Below, piece by piece: positions 17,667-25,517 of a DNA stretch of 64,000 nucleotides. Source of the stretch: Streptomyces sp. NBC_01241 (lineage in GTDB: Bacteria > Actinomycetota > Actinomycetes > Streptomycetales > Streptomycetaceae); the NCBI RefSeq assembly GCF_041435435.1, contig NZ_CP108494.1, positions 3,320,501-3,384,500 on the forward strand, given 5' to 3'. The notes beneath the pieces are model-generated. The model was given only the letters and a program-made list of their open reading frames with translations, was not told the DNA's origin and searched no databases. Position 1 is the stretch's first letter. Each line of letters begins with the position of its first letter. A program made the position numbers and the translations under genes.

Positions 17667-18131
17667 ATGGTGCCCGAGGCCGAAGTGCAGGATGTCCTGG
17701 CCGAGCTCCAGCGGTTACGGGCCCGGGTCCCGCTCCTCTCCGGCGCCCTGGCGGCCAGCACCGACGGTCTCGTTCTGGCCCATGACACCCCGGGTGTGGA
17801 GGCGGAGGGCGTCGCCGCACTGACCGCGGCCGCGCTCGGCGTCGCGATCCGGATGGCGGACGCGACCGGCCGGGGCGGCTTCCGTGAACTTCTCGTACGC
17901 GGCGGGACCGGCTACATCGCGACGTACGCCGCAGGCTCCTCGGCCGTCCTCACGCTGCTGGCCGAGGACCGGATCAACGTCGGCAGGCTCCACCTGGAGG
18001 GCCGTCGGGCAGGCGCCCGCATCGGCGAACTGATCGACACCGCGATGGAACGCACCACCCACCCGGCACCCCCGGCCCGCGCCCCCGAGCAGCCCTCCCC
18101 GCGCCCCGGCCCGCTGCCGCACCGCACGTAA
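17667..18131 (+). CDS. Roadblock/LC7 domain protein containing a TTA codon
   Basis: 154 residues. The pattern of a leading helix (VQDVLAELQRLRARVPLLSGALAASTDGLVLA) then beta strands and LTAAALGVAIRMADATGRGG is typical of the Roadblock/LC7 proteins found in Streptomyces conservons. I chose ATG 17667, eight bases after GGGAGGA; a GTG at 17625 that overlaps the previous stop (GTGA) would add 14 residues and is a real alternative. Residue 17 is a TTA codon (17715-17717), near the start, where lack of bldA would abort translation early. The C-terminal 25 residues are Pro-rich and probably disordered. Confidence 0.8.
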   Translation: MVPEAEVQDVLAELQRLRARVPLLSGALAASTDGLVLAHDTPGVEAEGVAALTAAALGVAIRMADATGRGGFRELLVRGGTGYIATYAAGSSAVLTLLAEDRINVGRLHLEGRRAGARIGELIDTAMERTTHPAPPARAPEQPSPRPGPLPHRT

Positions 18132-18200
18132 CACCACATGCCCCGAAGTGAACCCAGGGATCCGGTCGACCCGGCCGGCCAGGAAAGGAAACGAGCACGC

Positions 18201-18575
18201 ATGTCGAACACCGAAGCGTCACTCAAGGAAGCGATGACGTCCATCGAGGGCACCCTCGGTGTCGCCCTCGTCGACTACACCAGCGGAATGGCGCTGGGCA
18301 CCCTCGGCGGCGGCAAGGACTTCAATTTGGAGGTCGCGGCCGCGGGCAACACCGATGTCGTACGCGCCAAGCTCCGCACCATGGAACACCTCGGCCTCCA
18401 GGACGAGATCGAGGACATCCTGATCACGCTCGGCGGCCAGTACCACCTGATCCGGCTGCTCAAGTCCCGTGGCAGCAACGGCCTGTTCCTCTACCTGGTG
18501 CTGGACTCGAACCGCGCCAACCTGGCGATGGCCCGCCACCAGCTGAAGCGGATCGAGGCCGAACTGGACGTCTGA
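18201..18575 (+). CDS. Small Roadblock-like protein, paralogue of the first cassette gene
   Basis: 124 residues, ATG 18201 after GGAAAGGAA. It is compact and highly charged, with LGVALVDYTSGMALGTLGGG near the start and LVLDSNRANLAMARHQLKRIEAEL at the end, colinear with the 140-residue protein at 16433. It lacks the acidic, Pro-rich insert and the TTA codon of that paralogue. It lies 69 bp after the Roadblock gene and is probably in the same transcript. It may form homo- or hetero-oligomers with its paralogue, as Roadblock domains do; the biochemical role is not known to me. Confidence 0.75.
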   Translation: MSNTEASLKEAMTSIEGTLGVALVDYTSGMALGTLGGGKDFNLEVAAAGNTDVVRAKLRTMEHLGLQDEIEDILITLGGQYHLIRLLKSRGSNGLFLYLVLDSNRANLAMARHQLKRIEAELDV

Positions 18576-18585
18576 CCCGGCGGCC

Positions 18586-19170
18586 TCAGCGCCTGCGCCG
18601 CGCCCCGCCGGGCGCGGCGTCGCCCGCCATCGGCCCGGTCGCCCGGTACCCCTTCACCCGCTTGCCCGCGGGCCGGCCGCGCTCCACCCAGTCGGTCCGT
18701 ACCCAGTACAGGGCGTCGTCCCGGCGCTCGCGCCGCCCGATCCGGACGGCCTTGGTCCAGAGCCCGGCCCCCGCCCCCGCGAGCACCAGCCCGCCGGCCC
18801 CGGGCAGCACGAACGCGCTCGCCACGGCTACGAGGAACGCCCCGAGCAGCCACCACCGGTGCCCGCGCCGCCAGTTGCGTACGGTCACGGCCCGGTCCTG
18901 GAGGAAGTCGGACCGCCCGGCGCGGGTGGCGCCCCCGGCCAGTTCCGCGTACCGCCGGTCGCGCACGAGCGCCACCGCGGCCGCCGTGATCAGGAACAGC
19001 GCCGCCCCGGCCAGCAGCCCGATCCGGCGTCCGGTGAGTCCCGGCACCAGTGCGCCGATCGCCGCGGCGAGCAGCCCCGGCCACCACAGCGGTGCGGCTC
19101 CGGCGCGCACGATCACGGCCACTCTCGCCAACGACTGCGCTCCGCGCCCCACGTCCGTACCCCTCTCCAC
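18586..19170 (-). CDS. Small integral membrane protein, function unknown
   Basis: 194 residues, GTG 19170 with AAGGAG directly upstream. Four hydrophobic segments are visible, two in the first 65 residues (PLWWPGLLAAAIGALVPGL and GLLAGAALFLITAAAVALV) and two around 105-135 (WWLLGAFLVAVASAFVLPG and GLVLAGAGAGLW). A basic Arg-rich region closes the protein. It is convergent with the Roadblock-like cassette, whose last stop is only 10 bp away. No family is recognised with confidence. Confidence 0.7.
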   Translation of the reverse strand: MERGTDVGRGAQSLARVAVIVRAGAAPLWWPGLLAAAIGALVPGLTGRRIGLLAGAALFLITAAAVALVRDRRYAELAGGATRAGRSDFLQDRAVTVRNWRRGHRWWLLGAFLVAVASAFVLPGAGGLVLAGAGAGLWTKAVRIGRRERRDDALYWVRTDWVERGRPAGKRVKGYRATGPMAGDAAPGGARRRR

Positions 19171-19260
19171 AGCTCCTTCTGGTCCTTCTGGGCCGGGAGA
19201 TTAGTAGCCGTAAATGAGCGGTGTCTGAGAATCGTCGAGGTTCGCGGGGCCGCCCTCAAT

Positions 19261-19278
19261 GCCCGATCCCCATCGGGC
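19261..19278 (-). terminator. Short hairpin after the RpiR gene
   Basis: GCCCGAT (19261-19267) and ATCGGGC (19272-19278) pair perfectly around a 4-base loop, 14 bp past the regulator's stop on the minus strand. Confidence 0.6.
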
Positions 19279-19292
19279 CCTCGCCACCGCAG

Positions 19293-20144
19293 TCACTCGA
19301 CGAACAGCCCCCGTGCCGCGGCCGTCGTGTCGAACTCCTCCAGCCGCGCCTGTGCGTCGGGCAGGTCGTCGCACATCGCCTCCAGCAGCACCCGCCCCAG
19401 CAGCATCGGCGCACAGGCGGTGTCGAAGGCGAGCCCGGTGCCGACGGCGGCCGGAATGAGCAGGTCACTGTGCCCGGCCACCGGAGCGAACGCCGAATCG
19501 GCGACCGCCACCACGGTCAGGCCCTGTTCCCGGGCGTACGCGAGGGCGTCCACGACCTCCTTCGGGTGCCGGGGCAGCGCGAAGCAGATCAGCGCGGTGG
19601 CGCCCGCCCGCCGTGCGGCGTCGATCCGGTCGTGCAGCATGCTGCCGCCCTCGTCGAGCACCCGGACGTCGGGGTGGACCTTGGCCGCGAAGTACCCGAA
19701 TCCGCGCGCCTGCGAGGAGGCGGCCCGCAGTCCGAGCACCGGCAGCGGCCGGGAGGCCGCCAGCAGCCTGCCCGCGCGCTCGACGGGCCCGGGGTCGGCG
19801 AGCAGCTCGGCCAGATGCCGCAGATTCTCGATCTCGGCGAGGACGGCCTGCTGGTACTCGTTGTACGCGTCCTCTTCGCCTGCGCCCCCCGGTACGGACT
19901 CGGCGGGGGCGACCTCCCGCAGGTGTTTGCGAAGCGCCGGATAGCCGTCGAACCCGAGGGCCACGGCGAACCGGGTGACGGACGGCTGGCTGACCCCAGC
20001 GAATTCGGCCAGCTCCACGCTCGACAGAAACGGCACGTCCCCGGCCCTGCGCACCATCGAGTGCGCGATGCGCCGCTGGGTGGGTGTGAGCCGGTGCCCC
20101 TCGAAGAGCTGCTGCAACCGCGCGGCCGGGCTGCTCCCGCTCAT
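19293..20144 (-). CDS. MurR/RpiR family transcriptional regulator
   Basis: 283 residues with the two-domain RpiR layout: an N-terminal helix-turn-helix (about 20-80, with LTPTQRRIAHSMV and VELAEFAGVSQPSVTRFAVAL) and a C-terminal SIS sugar-phosphate binding domain (about 125-260, with LGLRAASSQARGFGYFAAKV and ATALICFALPRHPKEVVDAL). ATG 20144 follows GAGGGGAC. RpiR regulators normally sense phosphosugars. Here no sugar gene is adjacent; the closest metabolic operon is hut, about 3 kb away, so its target is open. Confidence 0.92.
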   Translation of the reverse strand: MSGSSPAARLQQLFEGHRLTPTQRRIAHSMVRRAGDVPFLSSVELAEFAGVSQPSVTRFAVALGFDGYPALRKHLREVAPAESVPGGAGEEDAYNEYQQAVLAEIENLRHLAELLADPGPVERAGRLLAASRPLPVLGLRAASSQARGFGYFAAKVHPDVRVLDEGGSMLHDRIDAARRAGATALICFALPRHPKEVVDALAYAREQGLTVVAVADSAFAPVAGHSDLLIPAAVGTGLAFDTACAPMLLGRVLLEAMCDDLPDAQARLEEFDTTAAARGLFVE

Positions 20145-20326
20145 GCTGTCCCCTCGGTAGATCCGTCGCACCACGGTCCGGCGCCGACAAATCCATTCAG
20201 CCAGCAAGGCGTCTGCATGTCCATATGCAGCCGCGGCGAGGGCCCGGCCTTCCCCACGCCGAGAAAGCGCAGACCCGGTCGGACCACCACGCTCAGGCAC
20301 CCGCGGCCCCGGTCGGTCCACCACGC

Positions 20327-21010
20327 TCAGGAACCGCGCACGCCGTCCAGGACCTCGGTGACCGAGACCCAGGAGTTCCAGCGCCGCGTGAACACCCGCA
20401 GCGTACGGCCGCTCTCCACCGTGCCGGCCCAGGAGCCGCTCCCGTCCTCCGCCTTCCCCGAGTTCCCCGGTGCCGACCGCAGACCGCCCGATTCCAGTAC
20501 GCCGCCCATCTTCCTCAACTGCTCCCGGGCCGTGGCCTCGTCGTCGTACTCGACGATGCACTGCTGGGCCACGGCTCCGTCCCTGCCCGTGTACCACCGG
20601 CTGTAACTGGTCTCGTCGACCGCGCCCACCGAAGGGGGCGCATCCGCGCAGGCTCCGTCGAGACCCAGGTACGGCAGGGGATCGCCCTGCGAACCGGCTC
20701 CGGTCGTCGGTCGCTCGTCCTCCTTCCAGTGCCACGTCCCGTGGAGGGGCACCTCGTCCGCCCGCATCATCTGGACCAGACCGTCCTTGCGGAACGGGTT
20801 GTCCGGCGCGGTGGCGACCGTTTCGTGCTTGTGCCGCTGATCCGCTCCGGTCGGCAGCACGGCCCAGGCCCCGGCGGCCATCAGCGCCACCGTGCACACC
20901 ACCACCGTCGTGGTCCTGCGGCGCGAACGCCGCCTTCCCCTCGCCCGGATCTCCTCGGCGGCAGGCAACCGCACCACGACGCCGTCCAGCAGTTCCTCGA
21001 CCTCAGCCAT
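20327..21010 (-). CDS. Single-pass membrane protein coupled to an ECF sigma factor
   Basis: 227 residues: a short cytoplasmic part (1-33) ending in RGRRRSRRR, one transmembrane helix (about 34-54), and an extracellular domain with conserved-looking Trp and Cys residues. Its ATG (21010) lies inside the end of the ECF sigma gene (8-bp overlap), so the two are co-translated. That arrangement is typical of sigma/anti-sigma pairs, but the cytoplasmic part has no HxxxCxxC zinc finger and is unusually short, so classical anti-sigma function is uncertain. It could be a sensor, an atypical anti-sigma factor or a regulated target. Confidence 0.75.
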   Translation of the reverse strand: MAEVEELLDGVVVRLPAAEEIRARGRRRSRRRTTTVVVCTVALMAAGAWAVLPTGADQRHKHETVATAPDNPFRKDGLVQMMRADEVPLHGTWHWKEDERPTTGAGSQGDPLPYLGLDGACADAPPSVGAVDETSYSRWYTGRDGAVAQQCIVEYDDEATAREQLRKMGGVLESGGLRSAPGNSGKAEDGSGSWAGTVESGRTLRVFTRRWNSWVSVTEVLDGVRGS

Positions 21011-21521
21011 GGTGAACGCCCTCCACTCGCCCGGAAGTGACTATGGTTTCGGCGAGCCGCTCGCCGAGGATCTTGCGGGCCCGGTGGAGCCGGGTCCGTA
21101 CCGCGCCGTTCGACACTCCCGCCTCACGTGCCACCTCTTCCACCGGCAGATCCAGCAGATGGTGCAGGACCACGGCCTGGCGCTGCTCGACGCTCAGCTC
21201 GCCCAGCGCCCCGACCAGCGCCACCCGGTCCACCGAGAGACCGGGGACCTCCGTGGGCGGCCCGTGCCGGAAGTGCGCCCGTACGCGGTTGCGCGTCCTT
21301 CGCCAGGTGCTGATTGCCAGCCGTACGGCCACCGTCCGCACCCAAGGCAGCGGATCCCCCTCGCGTGCCAGGCGGTCCCACCGCTGCCACGCCCGCACAT
21401 AGGCCTCCTGCACCGCGTCCTCCGCCTCCGCCAGATCGCCGGTCACCGCATAGACCGTGGCCACCAGGCGTTTGGCCGTCGCCGTGTAGAAAGCATCGAA
21501 ATCCTCGGATCCCGTCGGCAT
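21003..21521 (-). CDS. ECF RNA polymerase sigma factor, SigE-like family
   Basis: 172 residues with only regions 2 and 4, the ECF architecture. Region 2 has FDAFYTATAKRLVATVYAVT and AEDAVQEAYVRAWQRWDRL; region 4 has LSVEQRQAVVLHHLLDLPVEEVAREAGVSNGAVRTRLHRAR with the helix-turn-helix. ATG 21521 follows GGGGA at good spacing. It overlaps the gene for a membrane partner by 8 bp. ECF factors respond to envelope or redox stress; which one cannot be read here. No obvious autoregulatory promoter was recognised upstream. Confidence 0.9.
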   Translation of the reverse strand: MPTGSEDFDAFYTATAKRLVATVYAVTGDLAEAEDAVQEAYVRAWQRWDRLAREGDPLPWVRTVAVRLAISTWRRTRNRVRAHFRHGPPTEVPGLSVDRVALVGALGELSVEQRQAVVLHHLLDLPVEEVAREAGVSNGAVRTRLHRARKILGERLAETIVTSGRVEGVHHG

Positions 21522-21748
21522 CGTCCCCGTCCGTTCATCGCGCCAGAAACGCTCTTGCCATGAACACGCTCCGGCTGCGCCGGATGTTACGGACGACTTT
21601 TCGGACGGCCTTCGGACAACTCCCGGACGGCCGGACGAGGAGCGCGGCAAGGGGCGAAGGGGCAGACCGGGAGGGCCGAAGGAGACGGCACGAAAGAGGG
21701 GGGTTAGCCCCACTGCCCCCGGCGCCCGCGATTCGTACCGTGAAGGAC

Positions 21749-22168
21749 ATGGATACCCGTGACCCTGAGCTCAAGAACGAGCTCGATGCCACCCTGCATG
21801 CCCGTAGCGAGCTGGGTGCGGATTACGAGTCCGCGCTCGTCGAGTCCTTCCTGGAGAAGGTCGAGCAGCGCCTCGACACCACGCTCGACCGCCGCGTCCG
21901 GCGTCATCTCGCCGAGCAGCAGGTGAGCGTCGCCAGGGGCGCGCGTACACCGCAGCCCATGGGGAACTTCGGCGAGCGCTACGGCTTCGGGATCATCTCG
22001 CTGGTCCTGGCCATCCCGCTGTCGGCGATCGGCGCCGCGGCCGCCCATACCGGGGGCCTGGTCGTCGTCTGGCTCGGCATCGTCGGTGTCAACACTGTTC
22101 ACGCCGCCCGCAGTTGGCCCTGGTTCCAGCGCCGTTCCTCGCGCGCGGGGTCCGACTGGGAGGACTGA
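21749..22168 (+). CDS. Small membrane protein with N-terminal helical domain
   Basis: 139 residues. A charged helical N-terminal half (LKNELDATLHARSELGADYE and SALVESFLEKVEQRLDTTL) is followed by two hydrophobic helices (about 80-125), a topology common in uncharacterised Streptomyces membrane proteins. The start is uncertain: ATG 21749 has AAGGA too close, and a GTG at 21740 would add three residues without a better binding site, so leaderless expression is possible. It is divergent from the ECF sigma gene. No family function is known to me. Confidence 0.7.
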   Translation: MDTRDPELKNELDATLHARSELGADYESALVESFLEKVEQRLDTTLDRRVRRHLAEQQVSVARGARTPQPMGNFGERYGFGIISLVLAIPLSAIGAAAAHTGGLVVVWLGIVGVNTVHAARSWPWFQRRSSRAGSDWED

Positions 22169-22200
22169 GAGCCGGGGGCCGGGTCCGAGGACACGGGGCG

Positions 22201-22443
22201 TCACGCCCGGCGGGTGGGCAGCATGATCAGCCGACGCGGGTCGATGTGGCGCGCGCGGCTGGTGGCGCAGGCCACGAGGCCGGTCTCGTCGCCCGACAGC
22301 CCCCGCGCGCGGAACGCCTCGCGCTGCTGGGAGCTGGGCGGCCGCACCGGCCGGACGAGGCGCCGTGCGGGAGTGTGTCGCGGAGACCGCCGCACCCCCG
22401 GTTTCCCAGGGGGCGGGACGACGGCGGTCCCCGCGGGGAACAC
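22201..22443 (-). CDS. Possible small protein or gene remnant
   Basis: An 80-codon frame whose last 40 residues (FRARGLSGDETGLVACATSR, then HIDPRRLIMLPTRRA) read more like real protein than the Pro/Arg-rich start does. The GTG at 22443 has no convincing binding site. It could be the 3' remnant of a longer gene or a chance frame in GC-rich DNA; I cannot assign it. Confidence 0.25.
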   Translation of the reverse strand: MFPAGTAVVPPPGKPGVRRSPRHTPARRLVRPVRPPSSQQREAFRARGLSGDETGLVACATSRARHIDPRRLIMLPTRRA

Positions 22444-22523
22444 GGGTCCGGGTCAGGGCCGGTCACCGTGCCCGGGCGACGGTGGAGGTCCGGGAGCCGC
22501 TCCGTAGTCCGTGTCGCCGTATC

Positions 22524-22553
22524 GGGTGTCGGCTGGTTTCCCTGCCGACACCC
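22524..22553. terminator. 10-bp perfect hairpin
   Basis: GGGTGTCGGC (22524-22533) and its complement (22544-22553) flank a 10-nt loop between the converging membrane-protein and cystathionine beta-synthase genes. Confidence 0.65.
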
Positions 22554-22656
22554 CTCAATGTGCCGGACTCGTGTTAAGCCGGTGCTGCGTGTACGTGTCA
22601 CGCTCGTACCGTTTCGGCGAAGCCCGGCGCCGCGAACCGCTACGGCCTGCGGACCG

Positions 22657-24063
22657 TCACGGCTTGCCGGACGCCGCGTCCTTCGCGAGGAACGCCAGCA
22701 GGTCCTGCCTGCTGACCACGCCCTTCGGCTTGCCCTCCACCAGCACGATCGCCGCGTCCGCCGCGTTCGTACCGCCGAGCACCGCCATCAGGTCCGCGAC
22801 CGGCTCACCGGAGCCGACCTGCGGCAGCGGCGGCGACATGTGCTTCTCCAGCGGGTCGGAGAGCGAGGCGCGCTGGGCGAACAGCGCGTTCAGCAGCTCC
22901 CGCTCCACCACCGAGCCGATGACCTCGGCGGCCATCACGTCAGGGTGGCCCGCGCCCGGCTTCACGATCGGCATCTGCGAGACGCCGTACTCCCGCAGCA
23001 CGTCGATCGCCTCGCCGACGGTCTCCTCGGGGTGCATGTGCACGAGCGTCGGAATCGGGCCGTCCTTGTGGCCGAGTACGTCCCCGACGCGTGCGGACGG
23101 GCCGGCGTCCTCCAGGAAGCCGTAGTCGGCCATCCACTCGTCGTTGAAGATCTTGCTCAGGTAGCCGCGGCCGCTGTCGGGCAGCAGAACGACGACCACG
23201 TCGTCCGGGCCCAGTCGCTTCGCGACCTCCAGGGCGGCGACGACGGCCATGCCGCAGGAGCCGCCGACCAACAGGCCCTCCTCCTTGGCGAGGCGGCGGG
23301 TCATCTGGAAGGAGTCCTTGTCGGACACGGCGACGATCTCGTCCGTGACCGTACGGTCGTAGGCGCTCGGCCAGAAGTCCTCGCCGACGCCCTCGACGAG
23401 GTACGGACGCCCGGAGCCGCCGGAGTAGACCGAGCCCTCCGGGTCCGCGCCGACGACCGTGACCGAGCCGCCGCTGACCTCCTTCAGATAGCGGCCGGTG
23501 CCGCTGATCGTGCCGCCCGTGCCGACGCCCGCGACGAAGTGGGTGATCTTCCCGTCCGTCTGCTCCCACAGCTCCGGACCGGTGGTCTCGTAGTGGGAGC
23601 GCGGGTTGTTCGGGTTGGAGTACTGGTCGGGCTTCCAGGCTCCGGGGGTCTCTCGGACCAGCCGGTCCGAGACGTTGTAGTACGAGTCGGGGTGCTCGGG
23701 ATCAACGGCCGTCGGGCAGACGACGACCTCGGCACCGTAGGCGCGCAGCACATTGATCTTGTCCGTGGACACCTTGTCCGGGCAGACGAAGATGCACTTG
23801 TACCCCTTCTGCTGGGCGACGATCGCCAGGCCGACGCCCGTGTTGCCGCTGGTCGGCTCGACGATCGTGCCGCCGGGCTGCAGCTCGCCGCTCTGTTCGG
23901 CGGCCTCGATCATCCGCAGGGCGATGCGGTCCTTGACCGAACCGCCGGGGTTGAAGTACTCGACCTTGGCCAGGACCGTCGCCTGGATGCCGGCCGTGAC
24001 ACTGCGCAGCCTCACCAGCGGGGTATTGCCTACGAGACTGATCATCGAATCGTGGTATCGCAC
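22657..24063 (-). CDS. Cystathionine beta-synthase
   Basis: 468 residues. A PLP fold-type II catalytic domain has the Schiff-base lysine K44 in NPGGSVKDRIALRM, the substrate/phosphate loop PTSGNTGVGLA near 70-80, and GTGGTISGTGRYLKE. A pair of C-terminal CBS domains (about 340-468) completes the layout of cystathionine beta-synthase, which condenses serine with homocysteine for reverse transsulfuration. The start is GTG 24063 (VRYHDSMISLVGNTPLVRL) with GGAG upstream, the position usual in Streptomyces; longer frames upstream lack homology-like sequence. It is divergent from the SGNH hydrolase. A cysteine-synthase-like activity is the main alternative. Confidence 0.92.
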   Translation of the reverse strand: MRYHDSMISLVGNTPLVRLRSVTAGIQATVLAKVEYFNPGGSVKDRIALRMIEAAEQSGELQPGGTIVEPTSGNTGVGLAIVAQQKGYKCIFVCPDKVSTDKINVLRAYGAEVVVCPTAVDPEHPDSYYNVSDRLVRETPGAWKPDQYSNPNNPRSHYETTGPELWEQTDGKITHFVAGVGTGGTISGTGRYLKEVSGGSVTVVGADPEGSVYSGGSGRPYLVEGVGEDFWPSAYDRTVTDEIVAVSDKDSFQMTRRLAKEEGLLVGGSCGMAVVAALEVAKRLGPDDVVVVLLPDSGRGYLSKIFNDEWMADYGFLEDAGPSARVGDVLGHKDGPIPTLVHMHPEETVGEAIDVLREYGVSQMPIVKPGAGHPDVMAAEVIGSVVERELLNALFAQRASLSDPLEKHMSPPLPQVGSGEPVADLMAVLGGTNAADAAIVLVEGKPKGVVSRQDLLAFLAKDAASGKP

Positions 24064-24211
24064 CGTGTACTCCGGGGTCTCCGAGATGGTGCGGCAAGGG
24101 TATGCGTACGGACGCGGGATTGGGCGAAGCGATTGAGCGACGGTCACCGCGGGGCAGTTAGCTGTATGTACGGCGGTACGGCAGTACGGCAAGGAGGAGG
24201 TGGACCGGACT

Positions 24212-25387
24212 GTGTCGAGGGCAAGGGTGGCACGGCGGATCGCAGCGGGCGCGGCCTACGGCGGCGGCAGCATCGGGCTGCTCGGCGCGGCGGCGGTGGG
24301 CGTACTGCTGGCGGAGGTCCAGCTGGCGAAACGGCTCGTGGGCGGCGGTATCGCACCGGTTCCGCCGAACGCGGACGGGCGGTACGGGGTGGCGTTCACC
24401 GGCCCCGCCGACCCGTTGCGGCTGGGACTGCTGGGTGACTCGACGGCGGCCGGACAGGGGGTGCGCCGGGCGGGGCAGACACCGGGGGCACTGCTCGCCT
24501 CGGGGCTCGCGGCGGTGTCCGAGCGGCCGGTGGACCTGCGCAATGTGGCGCAGCCGGGTGCCCGATCGGACGATCTGGAGAGGCAGGTCTCACTGCTGCT
24601 CGCCGATCCGTCCCATACGCCCGACGTCTGCGTGATCATGATCGGGGCGAACGATGTCACGCACCGGATGCCCGCCACCCAGTCGGTGCGCTGTCTGACC
24701 ACCGCGGTGCGCAGGCTGCGTACGGCGGGCGCGGAGGTGGTGGTCGGCACGTGCCCGGATCTCGGCACGATCGAGCCGGTCTACCAGCCGCTGCGCTGGA
24801 TGGCCCGGCGGGTGAGCCGGCAGCTGGCGGCGGCCCAGACGATCGGCTCGGTGGAACAGGGCGGGCGCACGGTGTCGCTGGGCGACCTGCTGGGGCCGGA
24901 GTTCGAGGCGAATCCGCGGGAGCTGTTCGGGCCGGACAACTACCACCCGTCGGCGGAGGGGTACGCCACGGCGGCGATGGCTCTTCTGCCCACGCTCTGT
25001 GCGGTGCTGGGGCTGTGGCCGGAGACCGACCGGCTGGACGGGGCCCGGCGCGAGGACATGCTGCCGGTGGCCGAGGCGGCCTCCCAGGCGGCCAGGGAGG
25101 CCGGTACGGAGGTCACGGGAGCCCGGGCGCCCTGGGCGCTCCTCAAGCACCGCAGGCGGCGGCGCCTGCCCGCGGCCACGGAGCCTCAGCCGCACCCGGA
25201 GACGGAGCCGGCGCCGGCGACCGAACCGATGGCCTCCTCCGGACCGCACGAGGAGCCGCTCACGGAGCCGCTCACGGAGCCGCGCGAGGAGCCGCTCACG
25301 GAGCCGCGCGAGGAGCCGCGCCCGGAGCCGTCCGGGGAGTCGCACGGCGAGCCGCACGGGGAGTCGCGCAACCTCCCCGCCAATTGA
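24212..25387 (+). CDS. SGNH/GDSL-family hydrolase, membrane anchored
   Basis: 391 residues. An N-terminal hydrophobic helix (about 10-38) is an uncleaved signal or anchor. The SGNH esterase blocks follow: GDS at 75-77 (LLGDSTAAGQG), GAND in IMIGANDVTH near 150, and DNYHPSAEGY carrying the catalytic Asp-His near 245. The last about 75 residues are a Glu/Pro-rich tail built of short repeats (EEPLTEP-like), encoded by a 12-18 bp DNA repeat at about 25249-25335. GTG 24212 is favoured because GGAGGAGG is too close to the alternative GTG 24200. The substrate is likely a lipid or acylated glycan, but that is not shown. Confidence 0.85.
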   Translation: MSRARVARRIAAGAAYGGGSIGLLGAAAVGVLLAEVQLAKRLVGGGIAPVPPNADGRYGVAFTGPADPLRLGLLGDSTAAGQGVRRAGQTPGALLASGLAAVSERPVDLRNVAQPGARSDDLERQVSLLLADPSHTPDVCVIMIGANDVTHRMPATQSVRCLTTAVRRLRTAGAEVVVGTCPDLGTIEPVYQPLRWMARRVSRQLAAAQTIGSVEQGGRTVSLGDLLGPEFEANPRELFGPDNYHPSAEGYATAAMALLPTLCAVLGLWPETDRLDGARREDMLPVAEAASQAAREAGTEVTGARAPWALLKHRRRRRLPAATEPQPHPETEPAPATEPMASSGPHEEPLTEPLTEPREEPLTEPREEPRPEPSGESHGEPHGESRNLPAN

Positions 25388-25391
25388 CCGG

Positions 25392-25407
25392 CTGAGCGGT
25401 CGCTTAG
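25392..25407. promoter_or_regulatory. CTnAGCGnnCGCTnAG palindrome ahead of the thiolase gene
   Basis: CTGAGCGGTCGCTTAG is a 16-bp inverted repeat 110 bp upstream of the thiolase start, immediately after the previous gene's stop. The AGCG-n2-CGCT core resembles operators of TetR-family regulators of acyl-CoA metabolism in actinobacteria. A partly overlapping GACCG...CGGTC repeat extends it on the left. Confidence 0.5.
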
Positions 25408-25517
25408 AAAAGAGGTCGGTGTCACATGCGCTGCCCGGTGACCCAGCAGCTACGTACAGGTAATTTCCAAGTCAGCACCTGCCAGAACCCGCCTTCCAGC
25501 CCTCATGGAGCCGCGTG

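Larger units (their letters stand above)
22169..22656. other. Convergent intergenic region
   Basis: This is 488 bp between a plus-strand membrane protein and the minus-strand cystathionine beta-synthase, both ending here. It holds the hairpin at 22524-22553 and one doubtful minus-strand frame (22201-22443). Nothing else stands out. Confidence 0.6.
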
